From Rhizopus sp. PT2906 (taxonomy: Eukaryota; Mucoromycota; Mucoromycetes; Mucorales; Rhizopodaceae): a stretch of DNA of 64,000 nucleotides. Shown one piece after another: positions 23,372-35,149 of the stretch (within the stretch, counting starts at the first letter, position 1; the number at the start of each line of letters is the position of its first letter). The position numbers and the translations under genes were made by a program. The notes under the pieces were generated by a model. It worked only from the letters and a program-made list of their open reading frames with translations. It made no database searches and was not told the origin of the DNA. The stretch lies in the NCBI GenBank assembly GCA_025529335.1, contig JAMYHX010000049.1:1-64000 (forward strand), read 5' to 3'.

Positions 23372-26300
23372 TTACAAATGTTTAACAGGAAATAGTTTGT
23401 AATTGTCGACCACTTCTATAGATTCTGTATGTTCTGTTGCTTCATTTACTAGATTGGAAAGATACTTATTTACATCCTTATCTAATCCATAATAATTTGG
23501 GTTCTGTTTCAGACGACGATACATGTACGTCCACGTCAAGTAATCCACAGCATCTTGTTTTGTCTTGATTCTTTTGCTCGTCACCTCGGGGACAAGATCG
23601 AGACATGTGTGTAAATCGGATTCTACAGGTAACGACTCACGCAAGAACGCTTCATAATAGCCCTTCTTACTTTCTTGCACAAACACGCGTACGACACCCC
23701 TAGTATCTAGAGGACGACTGGCACGACCCATCATCTGTAAGAGATCGCTCACAGGATAATCAATATACCGCTCATTCTCTGGGTCATAATGATCGGTACC
23801 CTTGATGACCACCAAATGGGCAGGGAACTGTACCTGCCAGGCAAGATCACTTGTCACAATCAGAATCTGAATTCGTCCATTCAAATACAGCTCTTCCACC
23901 ATTCTGCGATCACTTTCTCTTAAGCCTGTGTGATACAAGCCGATACCAAAGGCAAGGGTCATTCGTAATAGTTCATCGTTGATTCGAAGCATTTCAAATT
24001 CACTATCGTCCATATGAAGCCATTGTCTCGGATTATCTTCCATACCACAGTAAGCAATGAGGTCTTGCGCTGTCAGCTTGGTTTGTCGACGTGATGTGAC
24101 AAAGACGATGGCCGGCTCATTCGGCGCGTGTGTTTTGATGGCTGCATAGGTCGGTTTGTTCATCATGGCCATACGTGGACTATAGTGCTTGCCTGGAAAA
24201 CCATCAATGTAAATTTCCATAGGGCGTATCAAGGGCTTAAAATTGAATAGGCCCATCTTGCTGACACCCATCCAGTTGGCCAGATCAGAGGCATCCGCTA
24301 GTGACGTGCTCAACGCCACCACGCGAACCTTGTGCTCTACACTAGCATGCTTTATACGCGACACGGCGACTTCAAGTGCTGGGTCTTGGCTTAACAAATG
24401 AACCTGATCTACAATCACACAGGATACCTGAGAGATGATCTTTTCCCATTGCACCTTGTTCCAATTGTCGGGTATCGTCACAAGAAGATGAGCTGCTTCC
24501 ACATCCTCAAGTGCAACATCTTGTCTAATCTCAACTACTGTCTTGTCTAAAGCCCCGCTGAATCGATGCGTCCAATCTTTCTTTCGTTCTCTTACCAGTG
24601 TTTCTTTTGATGCCATGTAGACCACTTTAGACTCGGGACGATCTCGAAGAGCAGCCCATAAGGCAAGTTCACTAGCCACGTTCTTACCTGTACCTGCAGG
24701 TGCGCCCACGAGGACGTGCTGCTGTGTATGGTACAGCGTATGGAAAAGTTGAGTTTGCAAAGGGTTAAAGTGTCTAAACCCATAGATCGCTTCGAGCACA
24801 GGATGATGTAATGCGCTGATAGGTAAAGGTTGTAGGTCTAAGAGATCTCTGTACTGTGGATCCATACGGGGCAACACCAGGTCTTCAAGCGGTATTGACA
24901 CGGTTGTTTCAGCACCTAGCCAGCGATCCGATACGGCGCGTATGTGCATCTCGGCCGGCAGAGGTTCGACCAAAGGTACGATAAAGGTCAGCTTGGCAGG
25001 CTCGCCCAGTTGCTTCTTATAAAGTAAAAAGTATTCAGAGTAGTAAATCTCGCCTTCGTCATCTTCTGCCCAGATATACCATGGCTCGACACTGCCGTGC
25101 GCTCGGTCGTTCCAGACGAAATCAGGCGTGATGGTCAAATCGACCTGTAAGAGATGACGTGTGATCGGTGCCATGTGGACATCAAGCAAGAGCATCGGGA
25201 ACTGGTCGACACATCGTGAGAGCGTCATGCCCATCTTCTGGTTGTGGTTGACTAAGTCCGCTAGTTCCTGTACGCTCATCTCGCGCATTTCCTCGACAGG
25301 TATCTCGTGTGTGCGATTCTCTAGCTTGTGAACAATGTCTATCGGTAATCCCATCTGTCGCAAAGGGTGCTGGAAAGTCCACATGCGTTTCTCAACAGCC
25401 TTGTTGATTTCAAGGAGAACAGAGGCAGTGACGCCCCAGTTACGGTTGAGCGCGATTTCGAACAGGGCACGGGCAATACGGCCTGCGTTCTGAGCAACGT
25501 AGGCACAATCAGAAACAAGTGCAAAATCATCGATATACGCGTTTGAAATATACGCTTGGAGTAGAATGTTGACCTTGCCTGGTGTATCTTCAGGACCTCC
25601 CTGATAGGAAATGAGTTTATATATGTGTGTATGTGATTATATATTACCTTGATGTCACATGCGCATGCGTTCTCTAGTAACTTTTTCAGTTCTTGATGTT
25701 CTGTTTCGCGCGACTTGATCTGATCAAACTCAGAACTGAGACTCATCATAGCCAACACGTCGGCTTCTGTCATACGTGGCTTCATCATCGAATTGAATAT
25801 CTCGATACTCTTGTGCTTGATGTAGAAATTAGAGGCAATACGACCCAAGTCTTTGGGAACCAAGTACCCCGTTGAGCCATCAAAGAGGATCATCTGACAC
25901 TCTGCTAATTTGCGTGCGGCCAGTGTGATAATCTCATGTCGTTTTCTTCCCAGTAACGGATCCTCTGCAGGTTCCGAATGCGACATACCGTAGACCATTG
26001 GGTTTTTCCTCATACGGACGTACAGGTAGGTGTAACTTAGCCAAGTAACCGCTTCATCAATATTGGTTACGGTGCCCAACGAGATCTCCGCGTTCAAGTT
26101 ATCGACAATGTTTTCTATAAATTTGGATTCAATCGGGTGTTGTTGGGTAATGGCTGAGATATAATGAGATAGACGGTCATGGGTCGTCAGGATGTAGCCC
26201 ACACCGTGAGTTTCGTATTGAGGTCGACCAGCACGACCAAAGATCTGAAGGACGTCAAGGATCGATAGGTCCACAAAGCTACCTTTGGTCGAATCGTATA

Positions 26301-28869
26301 CTTGTGTGCCCTTGATGACGACGGCATAGGCAGGTAAGTTGACACCCCAGGCTAATGTGGCAGTACAGCAAAGGACCTTGAGTGATCCATCGGCAAACAT
26401 GCGTTCTGTGAGTGATCGATCGGACCGAAGCATGCCTGCGTGGTGAATGCCAAATCCGTATTGAAACAGTTCTTTCATCTCCTTGTTGCGGGAGCGTGCA
26501 ATCTCCTTTTTGAAATTGGCATAATTTGGTGCATCGATGCAGTCAAAGAAATCTTTATAGAACAGTTAAGTTTTGTTTATTTGAGATCATTTATATTACC
26601 TCCAAGGCCTTCCGCTGCTACTTCTTCTCTTAGCATCTGTGCTGTCTTGACGGTCTCTTTTCTTGCATGGACAAAGACCATCACTTGATGTCCTTGTTGT
26701 ACGAGCTCGGATACCTTGTCAAAACATGCCTTGTTCATTCGTTCATTCGATTGTACACTGTTGGGCTTACCCTTGATGCCTATAAAGTGCTGTTCAAGGG
26801 GAACAGGTCTAAACCCATTATCAAAATAAAACAATCCTTGGTATGGATTGACTCTGGAGAAAATGTTAGCCTTTTGTACTTTTTTCATCCTTTGGGAGAC
26901 ATTACCTCAAAAATGTCGCTACATCAATATAATTGGGTAAAGTAGCAGATAGACCAACAATACGAATGAGAGATTGACTAGACTCAACCTACCATGTTTT
27001 TAATATACAGAAAAATAAAAAATAAAAAGAACAACAGTACCTGTCTTATCGTTCTGGCAATAATACTTTCAATAACAGCACCACGATCTTCATTCAACAA
27101 GTGAACTTCATCAATAATCAAAAGTTTTACTTTCTATAGCGGGCCATGAGTAAATTGTATATACACATATATATTTATAAACGAACCTGCGTAAGCTCAA
27201 CGTCACCTGTGCCTTTTCGAGTGATCACATCCCATTTCTCGGGTGTGGTAACAATAAATTGGGTTTCGCTAATCTCTGCCTTTGTCAACTGCATGTCACC
27301 GGTAAGCTCACGTACTTTGACTCCCAAAAACTTTAACCGCTTCTGCATCTTTTCGACAATTTCTGCTGCCAAGGCTTTCATAGGCGCAACATAAACAATC
27401 TTGAACTCGTTTACCGCAATCTTGAAATCGATCTCGGTCGTTCCCTTTCTTGGAGGTGGGTGACAGTGTTGTGAGAGACATCGCAAGACGGTCAACATGG
27501 CAACATCGGTTTTACCCTAACAAAAGTAAGTCATTGACAATGATAACGAGAGAGCAACTTACAGCACCCGTGGGAGCACAGACAAGCATATTTTCATTTG
27601 TTTCATAAGCAATAGGATAGACAATGGATTGAACACGATTAAGGGTATCATATGCCTATTTTTAGTATTTTAATAACCTCCCCCACATGATAAAGTGCTT
27701 GTTTACCTTGAATGCATTTCTGGCCAAACTATCCATTTCAGATATAGGAATTCGTCTTTCTCCTTGTCTCACGGGAGCTTGTTTAGGAACCGGAATAACT
27801 GTTTCTTCATAATCATTATTATCATAGCGCTCAGTGCCTGCTGGTAATGCAAATCGCGATCCAAATATGGACAGTGTTGTCCCTGACACGCCGGACTGGT
27901 ACACATGAGGATACTTGGGTTGCATCGCTGTCTTGTAATTCGAGCTGAACAATGGGCCAGAGCTCATCAGTGCGTTTTCTCTAGCCTGTCGAAGATCCTG
28001 TCCGTCAAAGCCCAAGATGCCCATGGATGTCGTATGAGCATCGTCTTCCTTGTTCTTATTTGCCTTCTTTTGTTCTTTTCTCAATCTCTTTTCTTGTTTC
28101 AAGTCTTTTTCAGATTGTATAATAAGTTGTGTACCATAGACAGGTCGTCTAGACTCAACCTGTCTTTGTTGTTGTTGTTGTTGTTGTTGTTGTTCGTCAT
28201 AATTAGACTATGTACGCTATCAGTTCTGTCTCTCTGAATGTACATTTATTTCTTACCATTCTCATAATGTTATGCACAATGGTAGATCGATTGGATATCA
28301 ATTCTTCAATAAACTCGAATGCCTCATATCCCAACAATTCAACCAGAGGTATTTGAATATCTTCATCACCCGATCGAAGTATCGTAAATAACTCGGCGCA
28401 TACTTCATATGGATTGTCTGAAGCGTATCTTTGGGTGTGTCTATCATGCTAGGTTAACCAAAAGCAAAAGTGGGTCAAGTGACATACTGTAATAACCAAT
28501 CACGATCATACACGATCGGCTTGCTCGATCTTGTTGGTTCTTCTTTTTTTACAGTGGGCTGCTCGAGTGTTTTGAGAAATGGTGATTTGGGTGGTTTGAA
28601 CTGAATGTGTTGACCAAATTGAACTTTGGGTACATCTATATATTAAGTCAGTTATAGGCGCGCGCGTGTCTACTGATGTCATTACCATCAGGAACTGAAT
28701 GGTTAACTTGATAGTTCTTTACAAGTTGACGAAATGTCTCTTGTTCATTCTGTTTTGTATCCACTGTTGTCGTTCCAGATAAAAAGTCCGTACGTAGTTT
28801 GCCTTTACCCTTTTTTGAACGAGAGGATGCTATTAGCTCAGAGAGTCCACTGGTCCAAGAGCCTGTCAT
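23372..28869 (-). CDS. SLH1: Slh1/ASCC3-type Ski2-like helicase, C-terminally shortened
   Basis: Eleven exons (28686-28869, 28488-28635, 28257-28440, 27707-28207, 27563-27655, 27187-27516, 27041-27133, 26906-26988, 26600-26853, 25648-26552, 23372-25600) give 1667 aa. Order: N-terminal domain, polyQ (eight Q near 28190), first helicase cassette with intact motifs (APTGAGKT, DEVH, SATLP, GRAGRPQ), a Sec63-like module, then a second helicase cassette. The second cassette is decayed: GTGKN replaces GTGKT, DQVH replaces DEIH, TIPDNWN replaces TTPEKWD, and GRASRP replaces GRAGRP. The ORF stops in the winged-helix region, so the terminal Sec63 module is missing (relatives are roughly 1950-2200 aa). 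Family members split stalled ribosomes (RQT complex) or act in alkylation repair. No splice rescue of the C-terminus is visible before GAPDH. Confidence 0.88.
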
Positions 28870-29750
28870 GAGGTTAAAAAGTTAAAAATAATGTAATAAA
28901 AAAAAAAGAGTTAGCTTTATATACAATAGTGTCGCGCAGCAACTTGTAGCCATCGGTTTGATGACCGCAGCGAAAGATAGAGAAACAGAGTGAAGCGGAT
29001 CCTCAAAAAAGAGAGATACACGTAAACACTATTATTCATGCATTTATTTGACAAACACAAGTTAGGAAATGTAGTGGAAGATAATTTCTGAACAAAAAGG
29101 CAAAGATGAGGCCACAATGATCCAGTTCAAATAGGTCGACGGCTGCAGTGGTATAGAGTGTATTTCCATAACTATGCTCGCACCAAAGAAACGAAGAACG
29201 TCCGTATCTAGTGTGTATTGCTCGTTTATCGGAACAAAAGGAAGTGAGTACTGGCCTTATTTCATCAGTGGGTGAGGGGAACTTGCCCGGCAGAAAATAT
29301 CATTCTAGGGCTGAGAGTCAAAAGTTGAGCTTGAGAGGGCAGCTTACAAAAAGAGATGGAAAATTGTCTTGATGTTGATGTGGCAGAGCCTCCCCCAGCG
29401 GAGAGGGGCACAAGCTGGGATTTCAGGTATGTTGTAAAGTAGATGTAGTAGGCGAAGCCATGACTGTGGGGACCTTAGAAGACATATTCAAAGACCAAAG
29501 CGTCCGCCAATAATGTGGTCGAAAGTCGTAGGTGTAAGGATAAATGGTTGTCTTTATGCCAAAAGAAACAGAGCTGATCAGGAGACACCTTGGTAATCAG
29601 AATAGACGCTGCATTGGGATTTCTCGCAAGGTTTGGAGTAGTCCAATGAGCACAGGAGGGCATCCAAGAGGAGGACGTTTTCAAATCTGGCAGATTCTGA
29701 AACAGGAGGGCCAAAGGTACAGCAATTAATGTCTGGTGTCAACTGCAGAG
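28870..29750. other. intergenic, possible decayed element sequence
   Basis: The first 100-150 bp are the helicase gene promoter. From about 29120 there are protein-like but broken frames on both strands that I cannot assign. Their position directly upstream of the Helitron fragment suggests they are the decayed 5' part of that element. Confidence 0.35.
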
Positions 29751-29754
29751 TAGC

Positions 29755-30053
29755 TTGAGCTGTTCTTCAACTTGGAAAAAGACAGAGGATGTGGATGTAA
29801 GGAATGACAATATTGATCCTGGAATCATAAGAGAGTTTTCTTTCATAACCTCGCAGTGTAATCCCTATGCTCAAATTTACCGCCACGCATATGAGATATT
29901 GAATGAGCGAGAGAGTAACGACAACTCGGCAGACAACAACATCTCACCTTATATAGTTATTTCTTCTGATATGAGAATGAGGCTAATTGAAGGAGGTAAT
30001 AGACGCACTCACACTTGCCAACAATGGAAGAGGTTGTCGCAATTATAGTGGTA
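29755..30053 (+). pseudogene. Helitron Rep/helicase ORF, N-terminal fragment
   Basis: The frame reads IIREFSFITSQCNPYAQIYR, then HAYEIL, then SSDMRMRLIEGGNRRTH. The next segment, LPTMEEVVAIIVV, is found one frame over (from about 30014). This is the conserved block just upstream of the Helitron_like_N domain in fungal Helitrons (NPYA-x-YRxAYEIL, RRTHNLPTxxEVAAI). The frame shift and absence of the rest of the protein make it a dead fragment. It is followed without a gap by a Fanzor-type 3' tail in the same orientation. Confidence 0.7.
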
Positions 30054-30235
30054 CGGTAGAGAATTGTGATGTAAACAAATCAAAGTATGACAATGAAAGC
30101 CCTTCTTCCCCCTTCAAAAGATCTTCAAAAGACTAATTGTACCGTGGACGTAATGCGCTGTCTATAACGGCAGTGCATCCAATAATGCCTCGATAAGTAT
30201 AAAGCGAATAATACATTATTCATTATTCATTAGTC
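30054..30235 (+). mobile_element. Fanzor-element 3' tail, copy A
   Basis: This segment aligns, in opposite orientation, with the end of the Fanzor ORF and its 3' flank at 35150-35310. It includes the codons around GACAATGAAAG and CCCCCTTCAAAA, the identical 25-nt block at 30151-30175 (matching 35211-35235), and the following CCTCG/AAGTATAAA stretch. The block folds into an 8-bp stem (AATGCGCTG pairing with CAGTGCAT) around a TCTATAACGG loop. The Fanzor coding region itself is absent here. The tail is fused directly to a Helitron fragment. Confidence 0.7.
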
Positions 30236-30305
30236 TTCTAGTTTATGTATTTACACAGATCAAATAAACTTTATTAATAACACAACTTTTTTTTAAAAAA
30301 AACAT

Positions 30306-30734
30306 CTAATTTGAGCTTGCTTTAAAGGAATAATCCCAACCTTGTGTGGAAGGTGTTTCTGTAGGAATCTTGGCTTGCTTGGGATAGGTCATATGTCTAC
30401 TCTTTACAATAGCACCCTTAAACAGTCGATCACTTGTCTTTTCTAATTCTGTCATGGCAGCTTGCATGGTTCTAAATTGACGTTCCAACGTACGCTCTCG
30501 TTGTTCTCTTTGTCTCATTTTATGAAGTTTCCAAGCTCTTTCAATAGTTTCATGTTCTTCTAATGTCTGTCCTTCTAAATGAATCGTAGGTTCTTTCTTG
30601 GGTGATTCGAACAAGACTCGACGAATGACTTCAAGTCGAGTATCTCCTGATGTTGAAGAACCTGTCTTTGAACTTGATAATCTTGTTTGCTGTAATAAAC
30701 AACGTCGAGCAGGACGAGAAATGATGTTTAGCAT
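30306..30734 (-). CDS. MRPL28: mitochondrial large-subunit ribosomal protein mL40
   Basis: A single exon of 142 codons. The N-terminus (MLNIISRPARRCLLQQTRLSSSK) is a typical mitochondrial presequence. The body is highly charged and helical: ERAWKLHKMRQREQRERTL, then ELEKTSDRLFKGAIVKSR and a proline-rich tail ending GWDYSF. This matches the mL40 family (human MRPL40, yeast Mrpl28), which binds the 54S/39S subunit near the central protuberance. Assignment rests on the ET-x-R-W/A-x-L-x-K-x-R pattern and charge layout, so it is good but not certain. It lies directly beside the copy A element tail, about 70 bp away. Confidence 0.75.
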   Translation of the reverse strand: MLNIISRPARRCLLQQTRLSSSKTGSSTSGDTRLEVIRRVLFESPKKEPTIHLEGQTLEEHETIERAWKLHKMRQREQRERTLERQFRTMQAAMTELEKTSDRLFKGAIVKSRHMTYPKQAKIPTETPSTQGWDYSFKASSN

Positions 30735-30937
30735 TAGAGTAGCAAAAAAAAAAAAAAAAAAAAGCTCCTCTCACACACACACAGCCAAGTGGGGCCCTGG
30801 TTCACCCCGCTTTTTTTACTGGCATTTCTTTATGAACAAGCCACAATTAGTCACACACACACACACAATAGGCATCATGCAAACAGTAAGTTATTTATAT
30901 ATAATACAGATAATGCACACTAATTATTACAATATAG

Positions 30938-31762
30938 CTATGATCGATTATTATTAATAGGATATGCGGGTGGAGGTTGTTGAATATCGCCCATTTCAAT
31001 GGATCTGTCATAAGAAGGTGGAAGTGGATGTCCAGTTGACTGCTCACGTACATTTTCAGGGCCGATATCCAATACGATGTCCATCATGGAAGTATCATAG
31101 GCCGGCAATGTCTCCCCTTCCTGAGCTAGTTCAGTCTCTGTGTCGACTTGTGAGATATCAATGACAAAATTTATATTGTAAGCCGATAATGGTTGTTTCA
31201 GCAGGAGCTCAGCCGACGTATCTGTATCTCTAGGTCGTCTAAAGGTCCATTTGATTTGTCTTGTTACGTCTTGTGAGTTGAGTTCTTTTAAAAGACTTTG
31301 TAAAGAGTCATAATACTATAACAATAAGTCCCCCACTGAATATATATATTTAATAAACTTACTCGAGCAAGTCGAATATAATATGTATTTCGTCTACGAG
31401 TTGTGAAAAAGGCAATCATGGCAGGAACAAGTAAGATGATGAGTGGATACCAAAGTCCTGCATTGGCAGCACGAGCAACAATAGAAATAGCTGCTGCTAC
31501 TGCTACTAATAGAATAGCTATTAGAAATAAATAGGTGTCTATCCAAATTTGTGGGTATTCTTTTGCAACATGTTGTTCAATGGTTGCTAGTCTTGTAATG
31601 AATAATTCTTCTGTTAACTGCTTAATGAATTAGCTTTCTTGTCTTTTTCTTTTTCTTTTCTATTACATATTCTCTTAAGCGACTGTATTGCGCATAATCA
31701 CCATAATGTAAGTTGGACCTTCTCCAACGTCTAATAATTAGTGGAAAAGAAGCTAAAGCCAT
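30938..31762 (-). CDS. two-TM protein with PPxY motifs, possible Rsp5 adaptor
   Basis: Three exons (31667-31762, 31363-31617, 30938-31315) give 242 aa. Residues 58-76 and 82-100 approximately form two closely spaced hydrophobic helices (YLFLIAILLVAVAAAISIV and WYPLIILLVPAMIAFF). The C-terminal tail of about 130 residues is cytosolic by the positive-inside rule (TTRRRNTYYIR follows helix 2). It ends with LPAYD, LPPSYD and PPPAYP. PPxY motifs bind WW domains of NEDD4/Rsp5 ubiquitin ligases, so a role as membrane adaptor for cargo ubiquitination is plausible. I know no named family for it. Confidence 0.7.
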
Positions 31763-32021
31763 TTCCCTCTTTCTTTCTTTCTCTCTTTTTGTCTTCTCTT
31801 TCTTTTTAAGAGAAAGAGTTATTTTCTGTATTTTCTTATCTGAGAATTTTATTTTTGGGAATAAAAATATGGATTACTTTATTTAGAAGACAAAGGTATT
31901 TAGCATCTATACACACACATACATACACACAGGCACATATACGCATACAGAAAGACATGTAACATATTTCACAACTATTTTCTTTATTTTCTCTTCTTTT
32001 TCCATTCTTTCTTTATATCCT

Positions 32022-32360
32022 ATGAATTCATCATTTATAAAGGATAAGACCATTCGATTTTCTTTAGCCTCATGTAAAACAGAGGAAAGTATTGCTTCAT
32101 CCATTGCAACACCTGTAGATGCCTCACCTCAACCTAGACCCTTAAATACCCCTTCTGTAATCATCAATATCATCAATGATGATCCACTTCCAAATACAAA
32201 GGTCTACCAAATCATTCGTCGTCGTCCTTCTGCACCACCACCAGAACAACAACAACAGCAACAACAACAACAACCAACTCAAAGCAAAATTAAGAAGCTG
32301 TGGCCAAAACTTAAACATATTGTATCTAAACCATCAGCAACAGCACCTCTTAATAAATAA
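32022..32360 (+). CDS. small proline/glutamine-rich protein (112 aa)
   Basis: An ATG-started single-exon frame of 112 codons. It contains a nine-residue polyQ run (CAA/CAG mixed, about 32250-32275) flanked by RRRPSAPPPE and PTQSKIKKLWPKLK. No membrane segment or known domain is present. The RRPSAPPP context looks like a basophilic kinase or 14-3-3 type site. The upstream 150 bp are CT-rich, as in other leaders here. Function is unknown. Confidence 0.5.
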   Translation: MNSSFIKDKTIRFSLASCKTEESIASSIATPVDASPQPRPLNTPSVIINIINDDPLPNTKVYQIIRRRPSAPPPEQQQQQQQQQPTQSKIKKLWPKLKHIVSKPSATAPLNK

Positions 32361-32736
32361 TATGTTTAAAACCTTTTGATTACCAAAAATAGAAGGCTAG
32401 TTTTGCTACTTTTTTTTTTTTCATTTAAAGGAGGTTACAATAAAGGGGAGGATCTTGAGGACGGGAACGCGTAAGAAACGACATTTTTACGGTATCTTAC
32501 GAACTTTAATGTCCGCTTAAAAACATTTTCCTAGAACCTAATGGATCTATTGATATTTTTAAGCATCAAGTTCTCCGAATGAATTATAGCCCATCTTTTG
32601 TATTGTCAAATTGTGGTTACCTTTAGATCCCCTCTTTTTCAAATCAACTCCTATTAGACTCCTATTCTTCCCCTATATTTCTTTATGCTTTTTCGAGGTT
32701 TTTTTCGATTTCTTTCTTTTATTTTATATAAAAACG

Positions 32737-33711
32737 ATGGTGCCTATCTGGGCAGTAATATGTACTGTTCTCATAGTTGTATTATTGGCTATATCCATCT
32801 TTATATTCGTTATCAAAAAAAGGACATCTAGAGCCATTGTCCAACCACAAGATGACGCAGCAACACTTCAGGGAAGCATTCATGAAAAGAATAAGCACAA
32901 CTCTACATCAGCCATTTGTTACTTTGCTGACAAGATAGAAATTGAATCCTCGGATGATCCTTACTACAAAGACGCTGGTGGCTTTGTCTCTATTGATTTA
33001 GATAATATAAAGAAAGAAGAGCATAGTAATGAGATCAATTATACATCGTTACCCAACGCAAGTACGTCGACGATTGTTACTGCTATTGAGGAAGGACAGG
33101 CTGCAACTGTAGCACGACAGGTCATTCGTTCTGCCTCTAGAAAATCTCGTACTCGATCCATGGTCATCACGGATGAATCATCCATGTTTACAGAAAAAGT
33201 ACCCGACATATCCACCTATGCTACCGTCCGACGTCCTCCTGCTCATTTTAAGATAAAGGATAAAAATGTCAGTCAGACGATAAGCAAGGCAACACCCTAT
33301 AAAGACAAGACCTTACCTAGAAATAATCAATTACAACATCTCTTTAATGATGCCTCGACGGGTGATCTTGAGAGCAACAACAGTACGATTCGAAATAACA
33401 AGATGCCAAGTCGTAATGTGGATACCATTCGTCGTATGCTTCAATCGTCATGGAGTGGTCACAACTTGAAATCAAGTGAGTCCAGTAGCACGTTGTCAAG
33501 TGGCATCAGTAGTATACGACCTATAGCCTCTCCTGTCGGAAGTATCAATCCTCGCTTACAAAACCAACAACTGGTCTCTCTCTCACTCAAGGCAAATCAA
33601 GTGCAACGACGACAGCGTCCAACGATTATTGGATACATGGATGGGCCAAAGCCCACTGCATCCTTTTCTTCTTCTACTGTACAAACTGTTATACCTGCAG
33701 ATGAAGTGTAA
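32737..33711 (+). CDS. single-pass membrane protein with Ser/Thr-rich tail
   Basis: The frame from ATG 32737 gives 324 aa. An in-frame upstream extension uses no ATG and is CT-rich leader. Residues 2-24 (VPIWAVICTVLIVVLLAISI and following) form one membrane helix, followed by the basic stop-transfer KKRTSR. About 295 residues of low-complexity, serine- and basic-rich sequence follow, with many SRKSRTRS-like phosphorylation contexts. This is a signal-anchor with a large cytosolic tail, or the reverse. No domain is recognised. The PTASFSSSTVQTVIPADEV tail ends the protein. Confidence 0.65.
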   Translation: MVPIWAVICTVLIVVLLAISIFIFVIKKRTSRAIVQPQDDAATLQGSIHEKNKHNSTSAICYFADKIEIESSDDPYYKDAGGFVSIDLDNIKKEEHSNEINYTSLPNASTSTIVTAIEEGQAATVARQVIRSASRKSRTRSMVITDESSMFTEKVPDISTYATVRRPPAHFKIKDKNVSQTISKATPYKDKTLPRNNQLQHLFNDASTGDLESNNSTIRNNKMPSRNVDTIRRMLQSSWSGHNLKSSESSSTLSSGISSIRPIASPVGSINPRLQNQQLVSLSLKANQVQRRQRPTIIGYMDGPKPTASFSSSTVQTVIPADEV

Positions 33712-33798
33712 TGTTTATCTCGATTTTTTAATTAAATACTTTATTTATATATATAATATATATATTCTGATGTCCTTATCTCTCTTTTATCTATATCT

Positions 33799-34948
33799 TT
33801 AATGTCTATAAGAATGATGTGGATAAGGTGAGCTTGTTTGTGAAGATGGATGATGTGAGAATTTCACTAGATAGTGTTCCATATAGTACTCTAGCATTTC
33901 AGATGCCAGCTCTATTTAAACCATTAGTTTTTGTTACAGTAAAAGCCATCATTCTTACCATGCATTTCACTAGCATCGACATCTTGTAAGGATTCATACC
34001 AGTTTTCATTTAGTTTTTCTGATGTAGTAAAGTGAGATGCTAATAATAAAGCAGCTGCAGCAACAAGGTTTGGCTTATATAATACACATAATGGAGATCC
34101 AAGGCTATGTATAATCAGTATAATGACATGATACACCTTTTTCTTCTTACCATTGATACAACAACATCCATGCTTTACGTATTGCTGAAGAAGATACTAT
34201 AAAGTATGTAAGCATCATTATTTTAAGAAAAGAGTGCCTACTTTGTAATTGTGCTTCTATTTGACATAAACTTGTATGAGCTTGCTGTACTGTCAAATCA
34301 AAGCACAAGGTCTCCAACAATATCACTTCATAATGTAGCAAGGTCTCTTTCCAACGAACAAAATCCTATATAATCAAACGCGTGTCAATAGGTTAATATA
34401 ATTACTATTCGTTTACCTTTGAGTCTTCTTCAAGACTTAGCTTGTCATTCTTTTGAGCCTTTTGTGCACATGCAGTGACAATGTCCTTCATACGCCGTGT
34501 ACATTCTTCTACTTTGGTTGCAACGAATAAGCTGGTAGCTGCAATATCCTATATAGATATGGTTAATCATAGAAATATATAGAAGTTGTCCTATTTTACA
34601 TAGACATGGAAACGTTTCATGGATTGTCTCATGAAGAATCGATGAAAGAAAGTTGTAGCTGTTACCATGACTAATTGAGGTCTATGTTTACATCTATTTT
34701 AATCATTTCTCTTGATTTATAGACACATGTCTATTTACACTTTACAGGTTTAGTTTGGCGCCTACTGCCAGCAAGTAATGGCAACCTTTGACTCTATCTG
34801 TTTGTTCTTGTTCAAATGATATTCCGTCTAAAATGCTGGGTGTATCATATAGATCTTCCTTTGTAAATAGCCACTAATGAATAAAGTCAATGGAAATGAA
34901 AAAGACATGAAAGTAAAGATTTACCTGATCATGGTTTTTAAATGACAT
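33799..34948 (-). CDS. cyclin K/T-like transcriptional cyclin (P-TEFb/CTD kinase)
   Basis: Eight exons (34925-34948, 34746-34873, 34600-34681, 34417-34548, 34242-34365, 34151-34196, 33959-34104, 33799-33911) give 264 aa. Cyclin box 1 contains WLFTKEDLYDTPS at the start, then ATTFFHRFFMRQSMKRFHVY and AATSLFVATKVEECTRRMKD. The second fold has LLHYEVILLETLCFDLTV, SSAIRKAWMLLYQ and VAAAALLLASHF. The W-x4-DL-x2-TPS opening and VEE motif are typical of cyclins T, K and L and fungal Pch1/Ctk2, which activate CDK9/CDK12-type kinases that phosphorylate the RNA polymerase II CTD. The exact subfamily is not resolvable by eye. All junctions are GT-AG and in phase. Confidence 0.85.
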
Positions 34949-35149
34949 TTATTAAATATTTATGTATTTACAAACTTTTCTCTCCTTCGCTCAACTCACA
35001 ACTCACACACACACACCCTCACTAAAAGATATAAAAAATGTCTTTTATTTAATTTCCTAAAATGTGAAAAATTCTTTTCATCCAATGAGAGACGGTCATT
35101 TTAGTTACACTAGTAAGAGAATGATGCTTAAAGCTAGTTTTATATGGAT

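Noticed and set aside
28160..28200. GTT trinucleotide repeat as a separate microsatellite element
   Set aside because: It is the antisense of the in-frame polyQ run in the Slh1-type helicase.
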